DNA from: Lysobacter antibioticus
GTDB taxonomy: Bacteria; Pseudomonadota; Gammaproteobacteria; Xanthomonadales; Xanthomonadaceae
Length of the DNA: 34,033 nt
Assembly (NCBI RefSeq): GCF_000731095.1
Contig: NZ_JMTZ01000050.1
Coordinates: 1 to 34,033 of the forward strand
Direction of reading: 5' to 3'
Shown here: one piece after another, positions 8,308 to 16,930 of the stretch
Position numbering within the stretch: position 1 is the stretch's first letter
How the letters are laid out: the number at the start of each line of letters is the position of its first letter
Translations under genes and position numbers: made by a program
Notes under the pieces: generated by a model
The model's database searches: none
What the model was told of the DNA's origin: nothing
The model's input: only the letters and a program-made list of their open reading frames with translations

Positions 8308-9185
8308 GCGCCGTCGCCCCCGCCTCCCCGGCCGGCGGCATCGCCGAGCCGCAACGCTTCAGCGCGACCATGGTGCTGTCGCTGCTGGTGCACGGCATCG
8401 TCGTGCTCGGCGTCGGCTACACCCTGGAGCAGGCCGCGCCGGTGGTGCCCACCCTCGACGTGATCCTGACCCAGACCCAGACCGCGCTGACGCCCAAGCA
8501 GGCCGACTTCCTCGCCCAGGCCAACAACCAGGGCGGCGGCGAGCACGACAAGAGCACGCGCCCGCGCGACAACCAGTCCGGCCCCGCCCCGCAGGCCGAA
8601 GCCGGCGTCGCCCAGATGGCGCTGCGCGCCCAGTCGCCGACCGCCCAGCCCGAGCCGGTCGCGCGCGTGGTCAGCAGCACCCGCGGCGAAACCGTGACCG
8701 CGCGCGACCGCAGCACCCAGACCCCGACCGAGCGGCCGCTGCCGACCGGCCCGCGCAAGATCGAACACGACATCGAGATGGCGCGCCTGGCCGCCGAAAT
8801 CCACATGCGCTCGGAGCGCTACGCCAAGCGCCCGACCCGCAAGTTCGTCTCGGCCAGCACCACCGAGTACGCCTGGGCCGGCTATCTGCGCGAATGGGTC
8901 GACCGCGTCGAACGCGTCGGCAACCTCAACTACCCCGACGAAGCCCGCCGCCGCCGGCTGGCCGGACAAGTGGTGATCAGCGTCGCCGTGCGCCGCAACG
9001 GCAGCGTCGAACGCGCCGACATCATCCGCAGCAGCGGCATCGCCCTGCTCGACGCCTCCGCCCTGCGCATCGCCAAACTGGCCGAGCCCTACCCGCCGCT
9101 GCCCAGGACCGAAGAGAACCCGGACATCCTCCACGTCACCCGTACCTGGAATTTCCTGCCGGGCGGGTCGCTGGTGGACGAGTAA
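8304..9185 (+). CDS. TonB-family energy transducer, TonB3-like
   Basis: This is a 293-residue inner-membrane/periplasmic protein. A single N-terminal helix (residues 21-39) carries SLLVH, with Ser26 and His30 spaced as Ser16 and His20 in the helix of E. coli TonB. A polar linker of about 170 residues follows, rich in Gln, Pro and charged residues. The C-terminal TonB domain runs from GNLNYPDEARRRRLAGQV through RRNGSVERADI and SSGIALLDASALRI to the WNFLPGG end. The ATG overlaps the gshB stop by 4 bp. In Pseudomonas aeruginosa the TonB protein encoded at this location (TonB3) is needed for twitching motility, so I infer a pilus or envelope role rather than classic siderophore uptake. No exbB or exbD is adjacent. 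Confidence 0.88.
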   Translation: MSAVAPASPAGGIAEPQRFSATMVLSLLVHGIVVLGVGYTLEQAAPVVPTLDVILTQTQTALTPKQADFLAQANNQGGGEHDKSTRPRDNQSGPAPQAEAGVAQMALRAQSPTAQPEPVARVVSSTRGETVTARDRSTQTPTERPLPTGPRKIEHDIEMARLAAEIHMRSERYAKRPTRKFVSASTTEYAWAGYLREWVDRVERVGNLNYPDEARRRRLAGQVVISVAVRRNGSVERADIIRSSGIALLDASALRIAKLAEPYPPLPRTEENPDILHVTRTWNFLPGGSLVDE

Positions 9186-9234
9186 CGCGCTGCGAGGTCA
9201 TGGGCTCGCCAAGCTTGCCTCGTGACCGTCAGCG

Positions 9235-9651
9235 CTAGTTTTCCGTAGGCCAATTGTAGATGTCGAAATCCAGGCTGACGCCCAAGCGACCCAGCTCAAG
9301 CAGCAGTGAAGACTCGATTCGACAGCCTTCGTTCCACCCGGAAAGATGCCAGCAGCAAAAAATATTGACGAGAGTCACCTCGTCGATATTGCGCACGCTC
9401 GGGAGCGTGTTGGAGACATGCTCCAGCAGCCAAAGGATATGGTCTGCGATGTCATCGGATTCGACATAGCCCCTGCTGGTCAAGAACCAACCGCCGACCG
9501 GGAGCTCCCGCTTTCGATGCTCGGGCCCCACCTCGTCTCCACGCTTCTGCGATGACGTAGGCTCGACGCCTAGCGCATCAGTGACCTTTGCCGGATCAAG
9601 GTCGTGGCCACAGATCCGAAGCGTCGCATATTTCATATTCCTGTCAGTCAT
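9235..9651 (-). CDS. DUF4279-family protein, function unknown
   Basis: This 138-residue soluble protein has no signal peptide. The start (KYATLRICGHDLDPAKVTDALGVEPTSS) and the later aromatic stretch GWFLTSRGYVESDD followed by a leucine-rich helix are the usual DUF4279 layout. Many DUF4279 proteins are orphan cytoplasmic genes, and some sit in immunity-gene clusters; nothing here proves that role. The ATG at 9651 has a weak GGCGAG upstream; a second in-frame ATG at 9636 is possible. The gene converges on the tonB-like gene. Its base composition is visibly less GC-rich than flanking genes, suggesting recent acquisition. Confidence 0.75.
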   Translation of the reverse strand: MTDRNMKYATLRICGHDLDPAKVTDALGVEPTSSQKRGDEVGPEHRKRELPVGGWFLTSRGYVESDDIADHILWLLEHVSNTLPSVRNIDEVTLVNIFCCWHLSGWNEGCRIESSLLLELGRLGVSLDFDIYNWPTEN

Positions 9652-9770
9652 GAAACGGTCTCGCCGCAGATACCCACTGATTGCACTCCAACGCGACTCT
9701 CACGGCCAATGTTCATGATTCGCCAAGAACGATAGAACGACGGCATCCGCCTTGGTCACTTCGAAACGCT

Positions 9771-10076
9771 CTACTTGACGCCGATTCCATGCTGGCTTGC
9801 CCAAGCTTCGAACTGCCGAGCATCGGCAGGGGTGATCAATACTTGACGCGCGAACCAGCCGCGCTTCAAACGGACCATGAAAGATCGAGCGAGAAATCGG
9901 CTCTTGAAGTTGAACGCCGAGATGGATCCTATCGAGGCCACACCGGTCTCCTTGATCTCTTCGATGCGATCCCTGTCGAGGAAGTGAACTGTCACCTTCC
10001 TGAGAACGACGAAACGAATGCCATCGTCCTCAACAATCACGTCGTAAAGCCACGTAAGAGGCTGAAACCCAGCCAT
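9771..10076 (-). CDS. small protein of unknown function, possibly PH-like fold
   Basis: This is a 101-residue protein without signal peptide or membrane helix. The sequence alternates short hydrophobic and charged segments (IRFVVLRKVTVHFLDRDRI, NFKSRFLARSFMVRLKRGWF) and ends in a helix (ADARQFEAWASQHGIGV). That pattern resembles small bacterial PH-like domains, but I do not recognise a specific family. An in-frame TGA just upstream fixes the ATG at 10076 as the first possible ATG; there is no strong ribosome site. It lies 119 bp upstream of the DUF4279 gene on the same strand, in the same lower-GC patch. Confidence 0.6.
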   Translation of the reverse strand: MAGFQPLTWLYDVIVEDDGIRFVVLRKVTVHFLDRDRIEEIKETGVASIGSISAFNFKSRFLARSFMVRLKRGWFARQVLITPADARQFEAWASQHGIGVK

Positions 10077-10249
10077 CAGCAGTCAAATCCCAGAATGGTT
10101 TCGATCATCGAAGGTCGTTCCAAGCTTTCCAAATCGGGATAACCCGTCGCATTCACAGCGGGCGGCGCCTGTTTACATTGCTGGACTACTATCCGCCGAT
10201 CGCATGCTGTCTTCCTTGAGCGACAGCGCGGACGCTGCGAATAGGTGAA

Positions 10250-10987
10250 TCAGGACGCGGCCTTGCGCTCGCTGCGCAGGGCGACCTGCTCGGCGATGGT
10301 CAGGGCGACGTTGTTGCGCAGGTAGGCGGGCTCGACCAATTCGGGAGCGACCGCTTCGCCGCGCGCATACGCCAGCGCCGCCAGCCGCGCGAGATCGGCC
10401 GCATGCGGCAGGGCTTCGGCGTCGATGCCGGCGAAACGCGCGCCGAGCCGCTGTTGCAGCGCGCCGTGGGCGGCGGCGAAACCGGTGCCGACGCCGAGCC
10501 AGTTGGGAGCATCGCCGGGCACCACGGCCGCATCGGGCGCGATCACGGTTTCTTCGTCGAGCGCGTGCGCATCGCCGCCGCGCAACTCGAAGGCACCGGT
10601 GTAGACCTCGCCCATGCGCGCATCGATCGCGGTATACACGCGCAAAGCGTCGTCGCTGCCGGCGTTCGCTGCGAGCGGATGCGCGCGCAGGGCCAGCACG
10701 GCCAGCGTCGATACCGGCACGATCGGCCGGTCCAGGGCCAGGGCGATGCCCTGCGCGATCGCGATCGCCAGGCGCACGCCGGTGAACGCGCCGGGGCCGC
10801 GGCTGATCGCGATGGCATCGAGTTCGGATCGCCGCACGCCGGCTTCGGCCAACAATTGCTCGGCCCAGGGCAAGGACAGTTCGGCGTGGCGCCGCGGCGC
10901 CAACTCGAAGCGCTCGCGCACTTCGCCGTCCAGCCACACGGCGACGGAACAGGCTTCGGTGGCGGTTTCGAACGCTAGCAGTTTCAT
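10250..10987 (-). CDS. tsaB: TsaB (YeaZ), tRNA t6A biosynthesis subunit
   Basis: This is a 245-residue cytoplasmic protein of the ASKHA fold. TsaB partners TsaD and TsaE to transfer threonylcarbamoyl to A37 of ANN-decoding tRNAs; it is essential in many bacteria (family knowledge). The start MKLLAFETATEACSVAVW, the HAELSLPWAEQLL segment and SRGPGAFTGVRLAIAIAQG (62-80) are diagnostic. I chose ATG at 10987 because family members begin exactly at this motif; the frame is open further upstream to 11077 but that part is low-complexity Arg/Pro-rich. It is the last gene of the probable mrcB-lipoprotein-yoaA-VOC-tsaB run, 127 bp after the VOC gene. Confidence 0.95.
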   Translation of the reverse strand: MKLLAFETATEACSVAVWLDGEVRERFELAPRRHAELSLPWAEQLLAEAGVRRSELDAIAISRGPGAFTGVRLAIAIAQGIALALDRPIVPVSTLAVLALRAHPLAANAGSDDALRVYTAIDARMGEVYTGAFELRGGDAHALDEETVIAPDAAVVPGDAPNWLGVGTGFAAAHGALQQRLGARFAGIDAEALPHAADLARLAALAYARGEAVAPELVEPAYLRNNVALTIAEQVALRSERKAAS

Positions 10988-11114
10988 GGGGCTCGGCAGG
11001 GTCGGACGGGCGTTTCGCGCCGCGATTGTCTCATGCGGGCGCTCCTGGAACCCCCGCCGCACTGTGCCCGGCGCCACTCGCCCGGTCGCGCCGCCAAGGC
11101 CTCGCCGGCACCCC

Positions 11115-11546
11115 TCACTCGCCGTCGGCGACCGCCGGATCGTTCGGGTTCGGCTGCCACAGCTCGATCAAGCCGCCTTCGGGGTCGAGCACGTAGCCGA
11201 ACTTGCCCTGCTCGCTGTCTTCACCGCGATCGAGCACCTGGCAGCCCTCTTCGCGCAGCGCGAGCAGCATCGCGTCGAGGTCGTCGACGCGGAAATTCAC
11301 CATGTAGGGCTTGCTGCTGGGCTGGAAGTACTCGGTGTCGGCCTTGAACGGCGACCACACCGTATAACCCGTCTGACCGGTCGGCTGGCCGTCGGCATCG
11401 AGCCGGCCCCAGGGGAACAGGGCACCGCCCCAGTCCTCCACGCCGACGCCCAGATGCCTGGCGTACCAAGCCGCCAGCGCGGCCGGATCGTCGGCCTTGA
11501 AGAACACGCCACCCAGGCCGTGCACACGCGGTTTGCGCTCCGTCAT
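11115..11546 (-). CDS. VOC (glyoxalase/bleomycin-resistance fold) family protein
   Basis: This 143-residue protein has the paired beta-alpha-beta-beta-beta layout of the vicinal oxygen chelate family. The first half starts VHGLGGVFFKADDPAALAAW. The second has MVNFRVDDLDAMLLALREEG and closes with DPEGGLIELWQP, containing the C-terminal Glu that is often a metal ligand. Substrate cannot be told from sequence; such single-domain members are often annotated as glyoxalase-like. GAGGG lies about 7 nt before the ATG at 11546. The gene starts 20 nt after the yoaA-type helicase gene, so it is probably cotranscribed. Confidence 0.85.
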   Translation of the reverse strand: MTERKPRVHGLGGVFFKADDPAALAAWYARHLGVGVEDWGGALFPWGRLDADGQPTGQTGYTVWSPFKADTEYFQPSSKPYMVNFRVDDLDAMLLALREEGCQVLDRGEDSEQGKFGYVLDPEGGLIELWQPNPNDPAVADGE

Positions 11547-11566
11547 GCTCCTACCCTCCTCGCGGA

Positions 11567-13681
11567 TCAGCGGTAGTGGTCCTCATCGACCGACGAGGAC
11601 GATTCTAGACTCAGGGGCTCACCGGCGAAGAAGGCGGCCACGTCCTCGACCCGGCGCGTGCGCGGCAGCGGCGGCAGCGAATCGAGGAAGGTCTTGCCGT
11701 AACTCTTGGAGATCAGGCGCGGGTCGCACAGCACCAGCACGCCGCGGTCGGTCTCGCTGCGGATCAGGCGGCCGGCGCCCTGCTTCAGCGCGATCACCGC
11801 CTGCGGCAGTTGTTCGTCGCGGAACGGGTTGCCGCCGCCGCGACGGATCGCGTCCAGGCGCGCTTCGAACACCGGGTCGTCGGGCGCGGCGAACGGCAAT
11901 TTGTCGATCACCACCACGCTCAGCGCCTCGCCGGCCACGTCGACGCCTTCGCGGAAGCTCGCCGCACCGAGCAACACGCCGTTGCCGGAGGCGCGGAAGC
12001 GTTCCAGCAACACGTGGCGCGGCGCTTCGCCCTGGACGAACAAGGGCCAGGGGCCGCCGCGCAACAGTTCGGCGGCTTCGCGCAAGGCGCGGTGCGAGGC
12101 GAACAGGACGAAGGCGCGGCCGCCCGAGGCTTCGAGCACCGGCCGCAGCTTGTCGACCATGCTCTCGTTGTAATGGCGCACTACCGGATCGGGCAGCCCG
12201 GTCGGCAGATAACACAGCGCTTGCTCGGCCCAGTCGAACGGACTTGGCGCGAGCAGGGTCTTGGGCTCGACCAGGCCGAGCTTGGTCGCGTAATGCTGGA
12301 ACTGGCCGCCGATCGCCAAGGTCGCCGAGGTGAACACCCACGACGCGCGAGAACGTTCGCGATGCTCGGCCAGCGGGCCGGCGACGTCGAGCGGCGTGCG
12401 GCTGAGGCGGAAACCGCGCGCGGTCAGTTCGTACCACAGCACGCTGCTGTCGGGGCCGGCGGGCGTTTGTTCTTCCTCGTCGTCGGCGGCGGCAGCGTCC
12501 GTGTCGACCGCTTCGAGCGCGACCTCCGCCAGCTGCCGGCGCGGCGGTTCGAAATCGTCGTCTTCCTCGACGACCGGCTCGGGCGGGCGCGCGACGGTCG
12601 GGCCGCGCCAGCGCCGCAGCTTGGTCTCGAAGTCCTTGGCCCGTGCGTGGCAGCTCTCGAAGCCCGGCGCGGCGGCGCGCAGCGGTTCGAGGGTGGTGCG
12701 CATGCTGCGCAGGGCCGCGGCCAGCGTATCGAACGCCGCTTCCACCTCGGGCAATTCGGCGGCGCGGCGACGGGTCGCGCGCACCGGCAACTCGTCCATG
12801 GCCGCACGCACGGTGCGCACCGCCTGTTCGAGTTCGCGCGCGGGCCCCTGCACGCTGGCGAGCGCGCCGGTGACCTGCTTGCACTCGGCCAGAGCGTCGC
12901 GGGCCAGCTCGACCAGCGGCCGCGCACTGATCGCCTCGCCGAAGAACTGCGAAGCCAAATCGGGCAGCTGATGCGCTTCGTCGACGACGAAGGCCTGCGC
13001 GCCCGGCAGGATTTCGCCGAAGCCTTCCTGCTTCAGCGCCAGGTCGGCGAGCAACAGATGATGATTGACCACGACCAGGTCGGCGGCCTGGGCGCGCTGG
13101 CGCGCCTGGATCACGAAGCAGTCGCCGAACATCGGGCAGTCGCTGCCGAGGCAGTTTTCCGCGGTCGAGGTGACCATCGGCAGCAGCGGCGAGTCTTCCG
13201 GCAAGGCGTCCAGTTCGGCCAGATCGCCCATGCGCGTGCGCCCGGCCCAGCTGACGATGCGCTGGAACTGGGCGGCGTATTCGCGGCTGGTGAAACGCGG
13301 TTCGCCCTTGGCCTGCTCGGTGCGGTATTTGCACAGATAGTTGGCGCGGCCCTTCAACAAGGCCGTCTTCAAGCCGACCCCGAGGGCGTCGCGCACCCGC
13401 GGCAGGTCGCGGTGATAGAGCTGGTCCTGCAGCGCGCGGGTGCCGGTCGAGACGATGGTCTTGAGCCCCGACAGCAGCGCCGGGACCAGGTAGGCGAAGG
13501 TCTTGCCGGTGCCGGTCCCGGCTTCGGCGAGCAGGGCCGTACGCGATTCGAAGGCATCGGCGATCGCCGCCGACAAGTCCTGCTGCGCCGAGCGCGGCGC
13601 GAACGCGGCGATGTTGCGCGCGAGGTCGCCGCCCTCGCTCAGCGCGGCACGACTGGCTACGCCAAGGCGGCTGGGTTCCAT
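11567..13681 (-). CDS. yoaA: YoaA/DinG-type Fe-S ATP-dependent DNA helicase
   Basis: This is a 704-residue XPD-like superfamily 2 helicase. Walker A is EAGTGTGKT with Lys60, and the DEAH box is at 234-237 (FVVDEAHQL). Four cysteines at 117, 177, 182 and 188 match the 4Fe-4S cluster of this family. FTSATL lies at 450-455, with motif VI (QGAGRLIRSETDRG) near the C-terminus. YoaA and DinG unwind forked or damaged DNA and support replication and repair (family knowledge). The protein is somewhat longer than usual, partly because of an acidic, disordered-looking insert at about 368-412. It starts 7 nt after the lipoprotein gene. Lack of a recognisable N-terminal extension favours YoaA over DinG, but the symbol is tentative. 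Confidence 0.92.
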   Translation of the reverse strand: MEPSRLGVASRAALSEGGDLARNIAAFAPRSAQQDLSAAIADAFESRTALLAEAGTGTGKTFAYLVPALLSGLKTIVSTGTRALQDQLYHRDLPRVRDALGVGLKTALLKGRANYLCKYRTEQAKGEPRFTSREYAAQFQRIVSWAGRTRMGDLAELDALPEDSPLLPMVTSTAENCLGSDCPMFGDCFVIQARQRAQAADLVVVNHHLLLADLALKQEGFGEILPGAQAFVVDEAHQLPDLASQFFGEAISARPLVELARDALAECKQVTGALASVQGPARELEQAVRTVRAAMDELPVRATRRRAAELPEVEAAFDTLAAALRSMRTTLEPLRAAAPGFESCHARAKDFETKLRRWRGPTVARPPEPVVEEDDDFEPPRRQLAEVALEAVDTDAAAADDEEEQTPAGPDSSVLWYELTARGFRLSRTPLDVAGPLAEHRERSRASWVFTSATLAIGGQFQHYATKLGLVEPKTLLAPSPFDWAEQALCYLPTGLPDPVVRHYNESMVDKLRPVLEASGGRAFVLFASHRALREAAELLRGGPWPLFVQGEAPRHVLLERFRASGNGVLLGAASFREGVDVAGEALSVVVIDKLPFAAPDDPVFEARLDAIRRGGGNPFRDEQLPQAVIALKQGAGRLIRSETDRGVLVLCDPRLISKSYGKTFLDSLPPLPRTRRVEDVAAFFAGEPLSLESSSSVDEDHYR

Positions 13682-13688
13682 ATCCGAT

Positions 13689-14321
13689 TCAATACCGCGC
13701 TGGCGCTGCGACCGTGCAGGCGTCGATTTTAGCCTGTGCCTGCTTCTTCGCCTCGGTGAGCTGGCTGCGCTGCGGCACCAGGGCGTCGTAATGCTCCTGC
13801 CGCTGCGCCAGTTTCATCGCCGCGCCGACACCGTCCAGCTTCGCCTGCCGCACCTGGGCGATGGTCGCCCAATGACGGCGGCAAAGCGGGCCGACCTGGG
13901 AGCCGGAATCGAAGGCCTTCTGTGCGTAGCCCTCGGCATCGTCGAGACGGTGCTGCAGCAGCGCCGCCTCGGCGCGTTCCTGCAGCAGGGCCGGGTCGGC
14001 GGCGTTGATCTGCAGCGCCTGGTCGAGCGCCGCGGCGGCTTCGACGTACTTGCGTGCGCGTTCCAGTTGCGCGGCCTGCTGGCGCAGATCTTCGACTTGC
14101 GGATCGCGGATCGGTTGCACGTCGAGTTCGCGCGCGGCGCCGCCGGCGGCGGCGCGCACCGCGACGACCGCGGCCTCGCCGTTGAAATTCGCTTCGGCCA
14201 ACTGCGCCGGCTGCGGCGGCGCCACCGCGCAGGCGCTCGCCAGGCAGGTCAAGACGACCAGGACGACGCCTTTGCGCCGGGCACCTCGGGGGAAGGCGCC
14301 GGTGAAATCACTGCACTTCAT
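13689..14321 (-). CDS. TPR-like lipoprotein downstream of PBP1B
   Basis: This 210-residue protein has a basic N-terminus (ARRKG), a hydrophobic stretch (VVLVVLTCLASAC) and a likely lipidated Cys31. Ala at -3 makes the lipobox slightly atypical. The mature part is helical with a TPR-like repeat pair (ARKYVEAAAALDQALQINAA, then LLQHRLDDAEGYAQKAFDSG) and a Gln/Lys-rich C-terminal helix. It begins 3 nt after the mrcB stop and ends 7 nt before the helicase gene. By position it may be an outer-membrane partner of PBP1B, comparable in location to LpoB, but I see no LpoB similarity; that role is inference. Confidence 0.85.
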   Translation of the reverse strand: MKCSDFTGAFPRGARRKGVVLVVLTCLASACAVAPPQPAQLAEANFNGEAAVVAVRAAAGGAARELDVQPIRDPQVEDLRQQAAQLERARKYVEAAAALDQALQINAADPALLQERAEAALLQHRLDDAEGYAQKAFDSGSQVGPLCRRHWATIAQVRQAKLDGVGAAMKLAQRQEHYDALVPQRSQLTEAKKQAQAKIDACTVAAPARY

Positions 14322-14324
14322 GAC

Positions 14325-16736
14325 TTACTGCTCCGGGGGCGGGGAATCGGGAGACGGCGCCGGTTCGCGCGCAGGTTCTTCCTTGTCCTTGCCGATGCCG
14401 AACCACTCGCGCCAGCCGCCGCCGGAGGCTTCGCCTTCGGCCTGCGGCGCCGGGCACGGCGCGTATTCCGGCGCGAAGCCGGCCACGAACGGGAAGCGGC
14501 GCGCGCCGACGCAGCTCGCGTCGGTGGTGTGGGTGCCGATCACCGCCTGCCAGTCCAGGCCCTTGTCGGTGACCTTGAGCGGCGCGGTCGGCAAGCGCGA
14601 GAAGATCGCCGACCACACCCGCATCGCACCGGTCGCCCCGTACAGGCCGGTGGTCTGGTTCTGGTCGTTGCCGACCCAGATCACCGCCAGGTGATCGCCG
14701 GTCCAGCCGGCGAACCAGCTGTCGCGGCCGTCGTTGCTGGTACCGGTCTTGCCCGCGGGCGAGAGACGGCCGAGGCCGTCGCCGATCAACTGCCGGCCGG
14801 TGCCGTTGCTGACCGCCTGCTGCAGGGCGATGGTGATCAGGCGCGCGGCGATCGCGTCGCCTTCCTGCGCCGGGGCCGGTTCTTTGTCGTAACGCTTGAC
14901 CGCCTTGCCGTCGCTGCCGAGCACGCCGCGCACCGCATGCAGCGGCTGGATTTCGCCGCCCGAGGCGAGGAACTGGTACAGCTGCGCCATCGCGTACGGG
15001 CTCTGGTCGACCGCACCGAGGATCAGCGAGGGGTTGTTCGGCGCTTCGATGCCGGCCAGGGTCTTGATCAGGTCGGCGACGCGTTCCGGCGCAACCTTCA
15101 TGCCGATGCGCACCGTGGCCTGGTTATAGGACATGGCCAGCGCATCGATCATGCGCACCAGACCATGGCTGCGGCCGTCGGAGTTGCCGGGGTTCCAGTT
15201 GCGGCCGCGGCCGAGCTTGACCGTGACCGGCGAGTCGTCGACCCACGAGGCCAGGCTGAATTCGTTCGGCTGCGCCAACGCCAGCAGGTACACGAACGGC
15301 TTCAACAGCGAGCCGACCGGCCGCTGCGCTTCGACCGCGCGGTTGAAACCGTGCTCGGTGAACTCGCGGCTGCCGACCACGGCCACGACTTCGCCGTTAT
15401 GCACGTCGGTGACGACCAGGCCGGCCTGCAACGGCGGGCGGCGCTTGCTGTCTAGGCTCTTGAGGGTGCGCGCGACCGCGCCTTCGGCCTGCGCCTGCGC
15501 CGACGGCGACATGCCGCTCATGACGCTGAGGCCGGCGCCGGCGAGCGCATCGGCCGGGTAGTCGCGCGCGAGTTGGCGGCGGACCAGGTCGACATACGCC
15601 GGGAAACGATTGGCGGCGACGCTGCCGGGGTTGGAGGTGATGCCGAGCGGCGTCTTCAACGCGCGCTGGTATTCCTTGTCGTCGATCAGCTGGGTCTCGT
15701 GCATCTCGCCGAGGACGAAATTGCGCCGCTCCAGCGCGCGCTCGGGATTGCGCCGCGGGTCGTAATAGGACGGGCCGCGCACGATGCCGATCAGCAACGC
15801 GATCTGTTCGGTGTTGAGATCGCGCAGGTCGCGGCCGAACCAGAACTCGGAAGCCGCGGCGACGCCGTGGATGGCCTGCGAGCCGCGCTGGCCGAGATAA
15901 ACCTGGTTGAAATACGCCTCGAGGATGGTGCGCTTGTCGTAGCGCGCCTCCATCAGCAGGGCGTAGATGATTTCCTTGCCCTTGCGGGTCAGGGTCTGTT
16001 CCTGGCCGATGCCGAGCAGGCCGCTGCGCGCGAGCTGCTGGGTCAGGGTGCTGGCGCCCTGCTTGGCGCGGCCGGCGGCGACGTTCTTGAACGCCGCGCG
16101 CGCCATGCCGCTGAGGTCGATGCCCATGTGATGGGCGAAGTCGCGGTCCTCGACGGCCTGCAGGCCGGTGACCAGCAATTCGGGCACTTCCTCGATCCGC
16201 ACCAGGCGGCGTTCTTCCTGCTTCTGCCCGTACAGCGTGGCGATGCGCGCCGGGTCCAGGCGCGTGGTCTTCAGCGACTTGCGCGAGGTCAGGTCGCGCA
16301 GGCTGGCGACGCGGCCGCCGGACACCACGACTTCGATACGCCGTGCCGGCACGGCGCCGTCGACATCGTTGAAACCGCGGCTGGCGACGGTGAAACGGCC
16401 GCCCTGGCGGGCATAGGTACCGGGGCGCTCGCCGCTGTCCTCGCGGTAGGAGGCGGCGTCGAGTTCGGTCTTCAGCGTGCCCGGATCCAGGGCCAGGCCC
16501 GGCGCCAGTTCGAGCGGACGCGCATAGACCCGGGTCGGAATCTGCCAGCGCAACTGACCGAAGCGCTGGCCGACCTCGTGATTGAGATAGAGCGTGTACG
16601 GAATCAGGAAACCGAGCCCCAGGCCGATCGCGGCCAGGGCCCAGGTCACCAGTCGGCGGCGCCAGGTCGGCGCATGGCCGTCGCCGTCATTACCGTCGTT
16701 GTCGAGCTCGTCTTCGTCGTAATCGATTCGGGCCAC
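14325..16736 (-). CDS. mrcB: PBP1B, bifunctional peptidoglycan glycosyltransferase/transpeptidase
   Basis: This is an 803-residue inner-membrane enzyme that polymerises and crosslinks peptidoglycan. An acidic cytoplasmic tail precedes a membrane helix at about 29-50. A UB2H-like region follows, then the GT51 domain with AVEDRDFAHHMGID (catalytic Glu196), QGASTLTQQLAR (226-237) and ILEAYFNQVYLG (271-282). The transpeptidase has SLLK (Ser476 nucleophile, Lys479), SYN (536-538) and KTGT (663-666). The C-terminus is Pro/Glu-rich. Linker and UB2H identify class 1B rather than 1A. The start is GTG at 16736 without a clear ribosome site; a TAG stop upstream limits alternatives. It heads the minus-strand run ending at tsaB. 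Confidence 0.95.
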   Translation of the reverse strand: MARIDYDEDELDNDGNDGDGHAPTWRRRLVTWALAAIGLGLGFLIPYTLYLNHEVGQRFGQLRWQIPTRVYARPLELAPGLALDPGTLKTELDAASYREDSGERPGTYARQGGRFTVASRGFNDVDGAVPARRIEVVVSGGRVASLRDLTSRKSLKTTRLDPARIATLYGQKQEERRLVRIEEVPELLVTGLQAVEDRDFAHHMGIDLSGMARAAFKNVAAGRAKQGASTLTQQLARSGLLGIGQEQTLTRKGKEIIYALLMEARYDKRTILEAYFNQVYLGQRGSQAIHGVAAASEFWFGRDLRDLNTEQIALLIGIVRGPSYYDPRRNPERALERRNFVLGEMHETQLIDDKEYQRALKTPLGITSNPGSVAANRFPAYVDLVRRQLARDYPADALAGAGLSVMSGMSPSAQAQAEGAVARTLKSLDSKRRPPLQAGLVVTDVHNGEVVAVVGSREFTEHGFNRAVEAQRPVGSLLKPFVYLLALAQPNEFSLASWVDDSPVTVKLGRGRNWNPGNSDGRSHGLVRMIDALAMSYNQATVRIGMKVAPERVADLIKTLAGIEAPNNPSLILGAVDQSPYAMAQLYQFLASGGEIQPLHAVRGVLGSDGKAVKRYDKEPAPAQEGDAIAARLITIALQQAVSNGTGRQLIGDGLGRLSPAGKTGTSNDGRDSWFAGWTGDHLAVIWVGNDQNQTTGLYGATGAMRVWSAIFSRLPTAPLKVTDKGLDWQAVIGTHTTDASCVGARRFPFVAGFAPEYAPCPAPQAEGEASGGGWREWFGIGKDKEEPAREPAPSPDSPPPEQ

Positions 16737-16763
16737 GGATATGCAACACAGGGAGTCGCGGCA

Positions 16764-16769
16764 AGTCTA
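16764..16769 (-). promoter_or_regulatory. possible -10 element for mrcB
   Basis: GCGCTAGACT on the minus strand contains TAGACT, a reasonable -10. No matching -35 is visible 16-18 bp further upstream, so support is weak. The same CGCTAGACT core precedes recQ. Confidence 0.3.
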
Positions 16770-16930
16770 GCGCAGGCATCCGGAGCCCGTGCCCGGGGCC
16801 CCGCGGCGGCGGCATCGGCGTTCATACCCGGTGAATGCAGGCTGAGGCCGGGGGCTGGAGGGGCCGGCGGGGTGGATGCGATGCGGTCTGGGTGGGGTGG
16901 TTCGGGGGCGGCCGGAGCTGGCGATAGCTA

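Noticed and set aside
9681-10142. A 153-codon plus-strand frame in the low-GC patch
   Set aside because: It overlaps the minus-strand 101-residue gene, which has the more protein-like alternation of hydrophobic and charged residues; it has no ribosome site I could recognise.
13503-15455. A 650-codon plus-strand open frame across yoaA, the lipoprotein gene and mrcB
   Set aside because: It is antisense to three genes with clear domains or a lipobox and shows no motif of its own.
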